A stretch of 33,520 bases of DNA from an uncultured bacterium (GTDB taxonomy: Bacteria > Actinomycetota > Actinomycetes > S36-B12 > CAIYMF01): positions 1 to 33,520 of the forward strand of contig CAIKEU010000035.1 of assembly GCA_903826575.1 (NCBI GenBank), given 5' to 3'. Below are positions 1 to 7,837 of the stretch, piece by piece; the first letter of the stretch is position 1; the number at the start of each line of letters is the position of its first letter. Position numbers and translations under genes: made by a program. The notes under the pieces were generated by a model. That model ran no database searches and was not told where the DNA came from. It saw only the letters and a program-made list of their open reading frames with translations.

Positions 1-69
1 CGCTGGGGTGGCAGTGGCAAGGCGCTGACGAAGTCCGACGGCCCGATTCATGCCGGTGCACCGCGCTAA
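1..69 (+). CDS. C-terminal tail of an upstream gene, possibly XdhC/CoxI family
   Basis: The first frame is open from base 1 to a TAA at 67-69 and encodes 22 residues, ending GGSGKALTKSDGPIHAGAPR. Only the end of the gene lies in the window. A basic, glycine-rich tail with a G-P-I-H element reminds me of the C-termini of XdhC/CoxI maturation factors. Such factors are commonly encoded next to a MocA-like nucleotidyltransferase, which is exactly what follows 39 bases later. The family assignment is an inference from a short tail and from context. That the reading frame is real is also not proven. Confidence 0.35.
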   Translation, partial: RWGGSGKALTKSDGPIHAGAPR

Positions 70-108
70 GTCCCGGCCTATCCTTCACATAATGAATTCT
101 TTGCCACT

Positions 109-651
109 GTGATTGCTGCGCTGGTTCTGGCTGCGGGGGAGGGCTCGCGGTTTGGCGGGCCCAAGGCGCCCTATGTGGTCGAGGGTGAACGCCTCGTCGA
201 TCGTGCTGTGCGGGTGGTCCACGAGGGCGGCTGCGATCCGATTCTCGTCGTGCTCGGCGCATGGGTTGGCGAGGTTCCGAACGCCGAGATCGTCATCAAC
301 GACGACTGGGCTACCGGGATGGGGTCCTCATTGCGCGCCGGCCTGGCATCGCTTGCCAACAGGGCCGAGGTTGATGCGGTGCTCGTCACTCTGGTCGATC
401 TGCCGGGGATGACGGGTGAGGCGATGTCGCTGTTGATCGACGGTGCGGAGGTGGATTCGCTCGTGGCGGCGCAGTTCGAGGGTAGGCGCGCGAATCCGGT
501 TGTGATCGGGCGTCACCACTGGGCTGGGGTGCACGCGTCGGCGGTGGGTGATCAGGGGGCGCGTGCCTATCTGGCTGATCGTGACGTGCGGTTGGTACCG
601 CTCGATGGTGTGGCCGATGGGCAGGACATGGACGTGCGGCCAGAGGTGTAA
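109..651 (+). CDS. MocA/MobA-like nucleotidyltransferase (molybdenum cofactor)
   Basis: This 180-residue protein starts with GTG and opens with the NTP-transferase signature LVLAAGEGSRFGGPK (residues 5-19), which binds the nucleotide phosphates. A central LVTLVDLPG segment supplies the usual metal-binding aspartate. The family moves CMP or GMP onto molybdopterin. MocA members make the cytosine dinucleotide cofactor used by xanthine-oxidase-family enzymes. The molybdate transporter downstream and the molybdenum hydroxylase at 3913-7612 support that role. Length is slightly short but normal for the family. CTP versus GTP preference cannot be read safely from the sequence. No strong ribosome-binding site precedes the GTG. 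Confidence 0.8.
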   Translation: MIAALVLAAGEGSRFGGPKAPYVVEGERLVDRAVRVVHEGGCDPILVVLGAWVGEVPNAEIVINDDWATGMGSSLRAGLASLANRAEVDAVLVTLVDLPGMTGEAMSLLIDGAEVDSLVAAQFEGRRANPVVIGRHHWAGVHASAVGDQGARAYLADRDVRLVPLDGVADGQDMDVRPEV

Positions 652-673
652 TCGTTAACCGCATATGAGTGTT

Positions 674-694
674 TACACCATATATATAGGTGTA
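674..694. promoter_or_regulatory. AT-rich inverted repeat, candidate molybdate operator
   Basis: Half-sites TACACC (674-679) and GGTGTA (689-694) flank a 9-base alternating AT centre. The repeat lies just upstream of the predicted -35 box of the HTH-TOBE regulator gene. Symmetry and position suggest an operator, perhaps autoregulatory. Regulator identity is inferred. Confidence 0.45.
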
Positions 695-710
695 TTTACG
701 GAACTACAGG

Positions 711-739
711 TTGCAGGTAACCGTAAGTGCGGATAGATT
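711..739 (+). promoter_or_regulatory. Promoter for the regulator-modABC genes, likely leaderless
   Basis: TTGCAG (711-716) and TAGATT (734-739) are separated by exactly 17 bases. A start site about 7 bases after the -10 box falls on the ATG at 746, and no Shine-Dalgarno sequence precedes that ATG. Both points fit a leaderless transcript, which is common in Actinobacteria. Confidence 0.5.
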
Positions 740-745
740 CCTCAC

Positions 746-1153
746 ATGACCCAGTTCCGGATAGCTGAAGCTGCGGCGTTGCTGCAGGTCAGTGACGACA
801 CGGTGCGCAGATGGGCTGATTCTGGGCGGTTGGCTACCGCGACGGACGAGGCGGGCCGCATCGTCATAGAGGGTGCCGAGTTGGCACGCCTGATGGCCGA
901 TCGGGGTGCCGATGAGCCATCGCTCGTGAGTCCGGTTGTGAGTGCCTCAGCGCGTAACCGCCTCACTGGCATCGTCACGCGGGTTGTGCGCGACACCGTC
1001 ATGGCCCAGGTCGAAATTCAGGTGGGCCCGCATCGCATGGTTTCCCTCATGAGTCGTGAAGCCGCCGACGAACTGGGTTTGGAACCGGGAGTGTTGGCGG
1101 TTGCCACCGTTAAGTCCACCAACGTCGGTATCGAAATCCCAGAACATCGTTAA
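746..1153 (+). CDS. HTH-TOBE molybdate-responsive regulator
   Basis: The 135-residue protein has an N-terminal MerR/excisionase-type helix-turn-helix (about residues 4-50; FRIAEAAALLQVSDDTVRRW). Its C-terminal TOBE/Mop domain (about 68-132) contains RNRLTGIVTRVVRDTVMAQV and ends in the typical STNVGIEI strand. TOBE/Mop domains bind molybdate or tungstate. The combination is a small one-component sensor, different from the E. coli ModE layout. It sits 22 bases before modA and probably controls modABC and its own gene through the inverted repeat at 674-694. The ATG at 746 is chosen because it begins the HTH and coincides with the predicted transcription start. That it responds to molybdate is family knowledge plus context. 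Confidence 0.85.
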   Translation: MTQFRIAEAAALLQVSDDTVRRWADSGRLATATDEAGRIVIEGAELARLMADRGADEPSLVSPVVSASARNRLTGIVTRVVRDTVMAQVEIQVGPHRMVSLMSREAADELGLEPGVLAVATVKSTNVGIEIPEHR

Positions 1154-1175
1154 TCATCCCTTGAGAGGAATCCCT

Positions 1176-1979
1176 ATGCGTCGCTCGGCTGCTGTTCTTG
1201 CTGTTATCGCTGCTGTCTCACTGGCTGCCTGTTCCTCGAGTTCAGGTGGTGGGTCATCGAGTAATTCACCGAGTCCCTCTACTTCGACCTCTTCAGCAGC
1301 AGCCATCAGTGGATCGATTACCGTGTTCGCTGCGTCATCGCTGAAGGGTGCGTTCACCGATATTGGTGCGGCATTCCAGCAGGCCTACCCGGGTACGACG
1401 GTTACCTTCAACTTTGGTCCGTCAAGTGGGCTCGCGACGCAAATCACCCAGGGTGCCCCCGCTGATGTTTTCGCGTCGGCCAGCAAGAAGACCATGGAGA
1501 CCGTCGTTGCGGCCGGTGATGCAACTAACACCGAGGTTTTCGCAACGAACACAATGGAAATCGCGACCCCAGCATCCAGTGGCGCGAGCATCACCTCTCT
1601 CGCTGATCTAGGCAAGCCGGGTATCAAGGTAGCTGTCTGCCAAAAGGATGTGCCCTGTGGTGTTGCGGCACAAACCCTGTTCGATCAGAACAAAGTCACG
1701 GTTACTCCATCGACCGAGGAGGTTGATGTGAAGGCCGTGCTGTCGAAGGTCGAACTCGGTGAGGTTGATGCAGGCATCGTGTACGTCACCGACGTTAAGG
1801 CAGCCGCCGACAAGGTGAAGGGCGTTGAGATTCCGGCCGCCCAGAATGTCGAAACCCGTTACCCGATCGCTCCGATCACCAAGAGCCAAAACTCAGCAAC
1901 GGCGCAGGCCTTCGTCGATTTTGTCCTCTCGCGAGCGAGCCAGACGATCCTCGGTAACGCAGGATTTGCCGCACCGTGA
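1176..1979 (+). CDS. modA: Molybdate ABC transporter binding lipoprotein ModA
   Basis: This 267-residue lipoprotein captures molybdate outside the membrane. Residues 1-19 form a lipoprotein signal ending in LAAC (Cys19), followed by a Ser/Thr/Pro linker to about residue 43. The mature part begins with the ModA signature ITVFAASSLKGAF and contains GPSSGLATQI and ADVFASA, whose serines and alanines line the oxyanion pocket in the family. The ATG at 1176 is preceded by GAGAGGA, whereas the open frame extends further upstream through the regulator gene and would destroy the signal peptide. Its stop overlaps the modB GTG (GTGA). Tungstate binding is also possible. Confidence 0.95.
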   Translation: MRRSAAVLAVIAAVSLAACSSSSGGGSSSNSPSPSTSTSSAAAISGSITVFAASSLKGAFTDIGAAFQQAYPGTTVTFNFGPSSGLATQITQGAPADVFASASKKTMETVVAAGDATNTEVFATNTMEIATPASSGASITSLADLGKPGIKVAVCQKDVPCGVAAQTLFDQNKVTVTPSTEEVDVKAVLSKVELGEVDAGIVYVTDVKAAADKVKGVEIPAAQNVETRYPIAPITKSQNSATAQAFVDFVLSRASQTILGNAGFAAP

Positions 1980-2785
1980 CCCGGCGAAGCCGAAGCGCCA
2001 CCAGCCCTCCGTGGCCGGTGGCGCTTCCGGCTGTACTGGCACTTGCCTTCTTGACGCTGCCCGTTATCGGGCTGCTCGTCCGCACGCCATGGGGACATCT
2101 ATTAGACATTCTCACGTCAAAGACGAGCCTCGATGCACTTCGACTATCCCTTGAAACGTCAATTGCAGCAACGATTATTGCCTTTCTTGTTGGCGTTCCG
2201 CTGGCGTGGTTACTAGCTCGGTCCGAGTTCGTCGGACGAAGGTTGGCCCGTGCACTTGTGACGGTGCCGTTGGTTTTGCCACCCGTAGTCGGCGGTATTG
2301 CATTGCTGCTCGCGTTCGGGCGACGTGGCTTAGTCGGGCAGTATCTCGACTCGTGCTGCGGCATCACCCTGCCGTTTACAACACCGGGTGTTGTCGTGGC
2401 CGAGACCTTCGTCGCGATGCCGTTCCTCATCATCACTGTCGAGGGTGCATTGCGTGGGCTCGATTCCAAACTCGAGGACGCTGCAGCCACTCTGGGTGCC
2501 GGCCGGTGGACGATCTTTCGTCGCGTAACTCTTCCGCTGATCGGGCCGTCACTGATCGCAGGTGCAGTGTTGACGTTTGCCCGCGCACTTGGTGAGTTCG
2601 GCGCAACCATAACCTTCGCCGGAAATCTCCCGGGCGTGACGCAAACACTCCCACTTGCGGTTTACGTTGGCCTCGAGGGTGATCTCGATCAGGCTGTTGC
2701 ACTAAGCCTGATCTTGCTGCTGGTGTCGATCGCCGTTCTCGTTGGGCTACGCGATCGGTGGCTTCGAACGGGGTCGGCGTCATGA
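1976..2785 (+). CDS. modB: Molybdate ABC transporter permease ModB
   Basis: This 269-residue integral membrane protein has about five to six hydrophobic helices. A cytoplasmic EAA-type loop (EDAAATLGAGRWTIFRRVTLP) contacts the ATPase. The segment ALGEFGATITFAGNLPG after the loop is typical of ModB/CysTW permeases and makes molybdate the expected substrate. Translation starts with GTG at 1976, overlapping the modA stop by four bases, and the stop overlaps the modC ATG in the same way. The three genes are therefore translationally coupled. Confidence 0.95.
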   Translation: MTRRSRSATSPPWPVALPAVLALAFLTLPVIGLLVRTPWGHLLDILTSKTSLDALRLSLETSIAATIIAFLVGVPLAWLLARSEFVGRRLARALVTVPLVLPPVVGGIALLLAFGRRGLVGQYLDSCCGITLPFTTPGVVVAETFVAMPFLIITVEGALRGLDSKLEDAAATLGAGRWTIFRRVTLPLIGPSLIAGAVLTFARALGEFGATITFAGNLPGVTQTLPLAVYVGLEGDLDQAVALSLILLLVSIAVLVGLRDRWLRTGSAS

Positions 2786-3855
2786 CCGACGATTCGACGC
2801 AGGGGATTCACGCCACGATAGGGATCGATCGTGGCGAGTTCACTCTCGACATGTCCCTGACGGTTGCACCCGGGGAAGTCGTTGCAGTGTTGGGCCCGAA
2901 CGGTGCCGGAAAATCGACTTTGCTGCGCGGCCTGGTAGGTCTCACTCCCATTGATCGGGGCTCCATTCGCCTCGATGATGTGGTGGTCGACGATCCAGAT
3001 GCTGATGTCCTGATCGAGCCCGCCAAGCGACGTATCGGTGTGGTGTTTCAGGAGTATCGCCTCTTCCCTCATCTCACCGTTGAGGACAATGTGGCCTTTG
3101 GGCTGCGCAGTGCTGGGTTTGGTAAGCAAGCGGCTCAGGTTGCGAGTCAGGAATGGATTGACCGGCTCGAACTCGCCGCTCTGCGTGCTCGTAAACCAGG
3201 GGAGCTGTCCGGCGGCCAAGCGCAGCGCGTTGCACTCGCTCGGGCATTGGCCACGAAACCTCGTGCGCTACTTCTCGACGAGCCGTTGTCGGCCTTAGAC
3301 ATTGCCACTCGGCAAGATGTTCGCACTCACCTGTCCGGTCATCTACGGCAGTTCGCCGGGCCAACCGTTCTGGTCACCCATGATCCGCTCGACGCGCTCG
3401 TTCTAGCCGACCGTGTGGTGGTGCTCGAGGGCGGCCGCGTGACTCAGGAAGGAACCACCCACGAGGTTGCTCAGCGACCCTCGACTCCGTATGTGGCCTC
3501 CGTCATGGGGCTGAACCTCTTACGAGGTAAGGCGCTGGCAGGGATCGTCCAACTCGACGATGGTGGTGAGTTGCAGGCCCCGGACGCTTCGACAGTCGGT
3601 CCCGTGCTGGTGGCCATTCGTCCAGCCGCTATCTCACTTCATGCGCACCGACCCGAGGGCAGTGCACGTAACGTCTGGCAGGGAGTCGTCGACAACATCC
3701 AGCCAGTGGGTGATCGCGTTCGGGTGTCGGTATCGGCATCTCCTTCTGTCGTCGTGGACGTCACCCGTAGCGCTGTGGTTGAACTTGGACTCGTACGAGA
3801 TACCTCCGTGTGGCTCTCGACGAAGGCCACCGAACTGGAGGTCTACGCAGGTTAG
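2782..3855 (+). CDS. modC: Molybdate ABC transporter ATPase ModC
   Basis: This 357-residue ATPase energises ModB. It shows Walker A GPNGAGKST (38-46), a Q-loop in VVFQEYRLFPHLTV, signature LSGGQAQRVALARALA, Walker B LLLDEPLSALD and H-loop LVTHD. A C-terminal TOBE/Mop regulatory domain occupies roughly the last 80 residues, as in other ModC proteins. The ATG at 2782 overlaps the modB TGA. A frame extension to 2758 would reach further into modB and is less likely. The gene ends just before a strong hairpin shared with the convergent hydroxylase operon. Confidence 0.95.
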   Translation: MTDDSTQGIHATIGIDRGEFTLDMSLTVAPGEVVAVLGPNGAGKSTLLRGLVGLTPIDRGSIRLDDVVVDDPDADVLIEPAKRRIGVVFQEYRLFPHLTVEDNVAFGLRSAGFGKQAAQVASQEWIDRLELAALRARKPGELSGGQAQRVALARALATKPRALLLDEPLSALDIATRQDVRTHLSGHLRQFAGPTVLVTHDPLDALVLADRVVVLEGGRVTQEGTTHEVAQRPSTPYVASVMGLNLLRGKALAGIVQLDDGGELQAPDASTVGPVLVAIRPAAISLHAHRPEGSARNVWQGVVDNIQPVGDRVRVSVSASPSVVVDVTRSAVVELGLVRDTSVWLSTKATELEVYAG

Positions 3856-3861
3856 TAATAG

Positions 3862-3899
3862 CGAAGGGTCCCGCCGCAACGATGCGACGGGACCCTTCG
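3862..3899. terminator. Bidirectional terminator between modC and the hydroxylase operon
   Basis: CGAAGGGTCCCG (3862-3873) and CGGGACCCTTCG (3888-3899) form a perfect 12-bp stem with a 14-base loop, followed by GTTGTTC on the plus strand. It fills the short gap between two convergent gene ends, so it can serve both. Confidence 0.85.
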
Positions 3900-3912
3900 G
3901 TTGTTCTAGTGC

Positions 3913-4767
3913 TTACACACCTGCGGCGGTAGCAACTGCGCGACCCGTGAGGACTCGTGCCAAGTGGGAGCGGAACTCCGCATCAGCATGAACGTCACTC
4001 GTCGGCTTGGTGCCGTCAGCAGCCGAGGCTGCAGCTGCCTTGATCGCATCAGCCGTTGCCGGCTGACCCTTCAAGGCCGCTTCGACGGAGGTGGCACGAA
4101 TGGGCTTGGGGCCCATGTTCGTCAGCGCTACACGGGCATCAGTGATAACTCCACCATCAACCTTGACGAGCGCGGCAACTCCGACGATGGCCCAGGCCTG
4201 TGCGGTGCGGTTGAACTTCTCGTAGTGCGCACCCCAGCCGTCGGTCTTCGGGACGCGAACGGCGACAAGAACCTCGTCTGGGCCCACAGCCGTGGTGAAG
4301 AAGTCGACGAAGAAGTCGGCGGCTGAAACCGTACGACGTCCACCCGGGCCAGCAATGACGAACTCACAGTCAAGTGCTGCTGCTGCGGTTGGCAGATCGC
4401 CAGCCGGATCAGCGTGGGCACATGAGCCGCCGAACGTTCCGCGGTGACGGATCGCGCGATCGGCAACCGTTTCTGCCGTCATCGACAGCAACGGTGCGTG
4501 GGCCTTAACAAGTGCGTTGTTGGCAACCTCGTCCGTCGTAACACCGGCACCGATGAGAAGTGATGAACCCTCGTCAGTGATGGTGCGGATTTCGGCGACG
4601 TTGCTGATGTCGACGATCGTGGACGGAGCGTTGAGGCGAAGGCGCAGGACCGGAAGCAGTGACTGCCCACCACCGAGAATCTTGGCATCCTCGCCAGCGG
4701 CAACAAGCGCTGCAACTGCCTCGTCAACCGTTGTGGCCTTCACGTAATCAAAGGCGGAGGGAATCAT
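3913..4767 (-). CDS. Molybdenum hydroxylase FAD subunit (CoxM-like)
   Basis: This 284-residue medium subunit carries FAD and passes electrons from the iron-sulfur subunit to the acceptor. The FAD-binding PCMH-type motifs are visible: GGGQS at 32-36 (in AKILGGGQSLLP) and TFGGS at 111-115 (in RGTFGGSCAHADP). A C-terminal CO-dehydrogenase flavoprotein domain follows. It is the last gene of the S-L-M operon and its ATG overlaps the large-subunit TGA by four bases. Length is typical. The true electron acceptor is unknown; quinone is usual for this family. Confidence 0.92.
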   Translation of the reverse strand: MIPSAFDYVKATTVDEAVAALVAAGEDAKILGGGQSLLPVLRLRLNAPSTIVDISNVAEIRTITDEGSSLLIGAGVTTDEVANNALVKAHAPLLSMTAETVADRAIRHRGTFGGSCAHADPAGDLPTAAAALDCEFVIAGPGGRRTVSAADFFVDFFTTAVGPDEVLVAVRVPKTDGWGAHYEKFNRTAQAWAIVGVAALVKVDGGVITDARVALTNMGPKPIRATSVEAALKGQPATADAIKAAAASAADGTKPTSDVHADAEFRSHLARVLTGRAVATAAGV

Positions 4768-7142
4768 GCGGCACCACCCTTGTTAGCGGCCTGGAGGGCA
4801 CGGTAGACGTTCTGTGGGCTCGTCGGCATGAGGACGTCATTGACACCGAGGTGACGAATCGCGTCCACAACACCATTGACGATGGCCGGGGTTGACGCGA
4901 TTGCGCCAGCCTCGCCGATGCCCTTGGTGCCCAGCGGGTGAGTCGATGATGGGGTGACGGTGCGATCGGTGATGAACGACGGGAGATCCGCCGAACTCGG
5001 GATCAGGTAATCACCCATCGAAGCGGTGAGAAGGTTGCCATTTGAGTCGTACTCGGCGCCCTCGTACATCGCTTGTCCGATGCCTTGAGCAAGGCCACCG
5101 TGGACCTGGCCCTCGACGATCATCGGGTTGATCTGCACACCACAGTCGTCAACAGCTACGTACTTGCGGAGTTTGACCTTGCCCGTTTCGGTGTCTACCT
5201 CCATGGCCGCGAGGTGCGTGCCATGCGGGTAGGAGAAGTCCATCGGGTCGACGGTTGCTTCACCCGACAGAGTTGGCTCAACGCCATCTGGCAGGTTGTG
5301 CGCGGTGAATGCCTCGAAAGCGATCGCCTGGATCGTCGTGGCCTTCTCCGGGTCACCCTTGACTGAGTAGGTACCGGCGTTGAACTCGATGTCGTCTGGG
5401 CTTACCTCAAGCTGGTGCGCAGCAATGATGCGTGCCTTCTCGACGAGACGTTCGCCGGCGGCCTTGATTGCCTGGCCACCAACGGCTAGTGAACGTGAAC
5501 CGTAGGTGTCCATGCCATAAGGCGAGCGTCCAGTGTCACCGTAGATAACTTCGATGTCCTCAACGGGAACACCGATGATGTCGCTGGCGATCTGGCTCCA
5601 TGCTGTTGCGTGTCCCTGACCGTGAGGTGAGGTACCCGTCACGAGCTCAATTTTGCCGGTCGGCAGGGCGCGGATCGTGCAGTGCTCCCAACCGCCAGCG
5701 ACGTACTTGAGTGCGCCAAGTGTGCGCGATGGTGCAAGGCCACACATTTCGGTGAAGGTCGAGATACCGATACCAAGCTGCACAGGATCACCCGAGGCAC
5801 GACGAACTGCCTGCTCGGCACGAAGTTCTTCCATTCCGAAGAGCTCAAGTGCGCGCGCGGTGGCGGCCTCGTAGTTACCGGTGTCGTAGGTCAGACCCTC
5901 GACGGTGGTGTAGGGAAACTCCTCATGCTTAATCCAGTTCTTCTTACGAAGTTCCATCGGATCCATGCCGAGTTCGGCGGCAAGTTCGTCGACGATGCGC
6001 TCGACAGCGAACGTTGCTTCCGGACGTCCTGCACCGCGGTAGGCATCGGTTGGGGTCTTGTTCGTGTAAACACCGGTGCACTTGAAGTCGAGTGCTTCCA
6101 TCTTGTAGATGCCCGAGTACATGAACATTCCCAGCAGTGGCGTGCCTGGGGTGATGATCTGAAGGTACGCGCCCATGTCGGCGAGTAAGTGAACCTGCAT
6201 GCCCAAGATCTGACCGTCGCTTGTCGCGGCGATTTCGATGTCTTGGATTTGGTCGCGGCCATGGTGCATCGTGAGGATGCTTTCGCTGCGGGTCTCGGTC
6301 CACTTGATCGGACGACCCAACTTCTTAGCCAGCAGCACCGCGAGAACTTCCTCACGGTAGATCTGCAACTTGCCACCAAAACCGCCACCTACGTCTGGTG
6401 CAACGACGCGCAGGTTGTTCTCCGGGATACCGGTGAGTAGTGCCAGAAGGACGCGCAGAACGTGCGGCACCTGTGTGGCCGTCCAGAGCGTGATTTCGTC
6501 CGTCATGCCCATGGGGGCTGCGACAACTGCGCGCGGCTCCATGGTCGTTGGGATGAGGCGCTGATTAATGAAGCGACGGGTCACGACGACATCAGCCTTG
6601 GCCTTGACCTCTGCGTAGTTGCCACCGAACGGAACGGGGGCGGTGTAGCAGTGGTTGGTGCCCTTGTCTGAGTGGACCAGCGGTGAGCCCTCAGCAAGTG
6701 CGGCTTCCATGTCGACAACCGCCGGAAGAACTTCGTAATCGACGTCAATCAGATCGAGTGCGTCGGTGGCGAGATACTTCTCGGTCGCGATGACGACGGC
6801 GACGACGTCACCTACGTACTTGACCTCGTCCTCACAGATCACTGGGTAGTGGCTCAGCACGATGTCATCGGTGACGGGCCACACGCAGGTTGAGCCTGGC
6901 TGGCCGGGGAAATCCGCACCGGTGTAGACGTGGACGACACCCTCGGCTGCCTTGGCAGCGCTGGTATCGATGTGGGTGATCTTGGCGTGTGCGATCGAGC
7001 TACGCAGGAATGCCATGTGCAGTGTGCCGGGGAGCTGGATGTTGTCGGTCCAGTTTGTGTTACCGGTAACGAGGCGAGCATCTTCCTTGCGGCGCAGCGG
7101 ACGACCGATTGCGCCCATGGTCTCGTTCAGGGTGTCAGTCAT
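4764..7142 (-). CDS. Molybdenum hydroxylase large subunit, form II CO-dehydrogenase-like (CoxL-like)
   Basis: The 792-residue catalytic subunit holds the molybdenum cofactor. It contains the GGGFGGK loop (252-258), the active-site loop AYRGAGR (367-373), the cofactor-binding PHGQGHAT segment (506-513) and the proposed catalytic Glu744 in KGIGEAGA. Form I CO dehydrogenases carry AYRCSFR with a copper-liganding cysteine. Form II enzymes carry AYRGAGR, as here, and their physiological substrate is uncertain. The gene order S-L-M is also the form II order. I therefore call it a CO-dehydrogenase-like hydroxylase of unknown substrate rather than a proven CO oxidiser. Its ATG overlaps the small-subunit TAA by one base. 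Confidence 0.92.
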   Translation of the reverse strand: MTDTLNETMGAIGRPLRRKEDARLVTGNTNWTDNIQLPGTLHMAFLRSSIAHAKITHIDTSAAKAAEGVVHVYTGADFPGQPGSTCVWPVTDDIVLSHYPVICEDEVKYVGDVVAVVIATEKYLATDALDLIDVDYEVLPAVVDMEAALAEGSPLVHSDKGTNHCYTAPVPFGGNYAEVKAKADVVVTRRFINQRLIPTTMEPRAVVAAPMGMTDEITLWTATQVPHVLRVLLALLTGIPENNLRVVAPDVGGGFGGKLQIYREEVLAVLLAKKLGRPIKWTETRSESILTMHHGRDQIQDIEIAATSDGQILGMQVHLLADMGAYLQIITPGTPLLGMFMYSGIYKMEALDFKCTGVYTNKTPTDAYRGAGRPEATFAVERIVDELAAELGMDPMELRKKNWIKHEEFPYTTVEGLTYDTGNYEAATARALELFGMEELRAEQAVRRASGDPVQLGIGISTFTEMCGLAPSRTLGALKYVAGGWEHCTIRALPTGKIELVTGTSPHGQGHATAWSQIASDIIGVPVEDIEVIYGDTGRSPYGMDTYGSRSLAVGGQAIKAAGERLVEKARIIAAHQLEVSPDDIEFNAGTYSVKGDPEKATTIQAIAFEAFTAHNLPDGVEPTLSGEATVDPMDFSYPHGTHLAAMEVDTETGKVKLRKYVAVDDCGVQINPMIVEGQVHGGLAQGIGQAMYEGAEYDSNGNLLTASMGDYLIPSSADLPSFITDRTVTPSSTHPLGTKGIGEAGAIASTPAIVNGVVDAIRHLGVNDVLMPTSPQNVYRALQAANKGGAA

Positions 7143-7612
7143 TAGGAACCACTCATTTCTGCTGCAGCATGGCTAACAGCCTTCACAATGTTGTGGTAGC
7201 CGGTGCAGCGGCACAGGTTGCCGTGCAGTCCGTCACGGATTTCTTCTTCCGTGGGGTTTGGGTTCTCCGTAAGCAGGTCGACGGAGGCCATGATCATGCC
7301 CGGCGTGCAGAAACCGCACTGAAGGCCGTGGCACTCCTTGAACGCCTTCTGAACTGGGTGCCATTCATCTTCGGACGCAAGACCCTGAATGGTCGTCACC
7401 TCAGCGCCATCGATCTGGACGGCGAGGACGTTGCAGGATTTGACGCTTTTACCGTTAACGAGAACGGTGCAGGCGCCGCAGTTGGACGTGTCACACCCGA
7501 TGGGTGTTCCGACGAGGCCTAGGTTCTCACGCAACCAGTGAACGAGCAGGAGCCGCGGCTCCACCTCGCCCTGGCGGTGAGTTCCGTCGACCGTGGCGGA
7601 GATGTGGGTCAT
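7142..7612 (-). CDS. Molybdenum hydroxylase [2Fe-2S] subunit (CoxS-like)
   Basis: The 156-residue small subunit carries two [2Fe-2S] clusters. The plant-ferredoxin-type cluster is ligated by Cys40, Cys45, Cys48 and Cys60 ([12 protein letters not shown]). The second is ligated by Cys99, Cys102, Cys134 and Cys136 (CGFCTPG and [10 protein letters not shown]). All eight ligands are intact. It is the first gene of the minus-strand operon. GGGAGA stands about seven bases before the ATG, which supports this start. It shuttles electrons from the molybdenum site to FAD. Confidence 0.95.
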   Translation of the reverse strand: MTHISATVDGTHRQGEVEPRLLLVHWLRENLGLVGTPIGCDTSNCGACTVLVNGKSVKSCNVLAVQIDGAEVTTIQGLASEDEWHPVQKAFKECHGLQCGFCTPGMIMASVDLLTENPNPTEEEIRDGLHGNLCRCTGYHNIVKAVSHAAAEMSGS

Positions 7613-7716
7613 CTCGTGTCTCCCTGGGATCGGAGGAACTGCCGTCGACCCGAATGAGCCGACGCTGGTGCGCAGATTACTCGTTTTGGCACCGTTTGGG
7701 GAGGGTCTCGAGGAAG

Positions 7717-7745
7717 GTCATACGTATTTGAAATTATTTCTTCAA
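7717..7745 (-). promoter_or_regulatory. Candidate promoter for the hydroxylase operon
   Basis: On the minus strand, TTGAAG (7745-7740) and TATGAC (7722-7717) are 17 bases apart and lie about 105 bases upstream of the small-subunit start. The match to consensus is moderate. Confidence 0.35.
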
Positions 7746-7788
7746 CGGAGTTCCGGTGCGGGTCTGAAACACGTCTGTAAACATTATG

Positions 7789-7798
7789 CTGACGTCAG
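7789..7798. promoter_or_regulatory. CTGACGTCAG palindrome upstream of the hydrolase gene
   Basis: A perfect 10-bp palindrome lies 40 bases before the hydrolase ATG in the divergent region. Position and symmetry suggest an operator. No regulator is identified. Confidence 0.35.
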
Positions 7799-7837
7799 AA
7801 CAAGCACCCCGTGAACGGCCCTGTGATAGGAGACGTA

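Noticed and set aside
1876-2610. 244-residue minus-strand open frame opposite modB
   Set aside because: It lies fully antisense to modA/modB, is rich in Ser/Arg/Pro as expected of a shadow frame, and has no recognisable domain.
5682-6188. 168-residue plus-strand open frame opposite the large hydroxylase subunit
   Set aside because: It is antisense to well-conserved coding sequence and shows no family features.
4764-7142. Form I (true CO-oxidising) CO dehydrogenase
   Set aside because: The active-site loop is AYRGAGR rather than AYRCSFR and the gene order is S-L-M, both form II traits.
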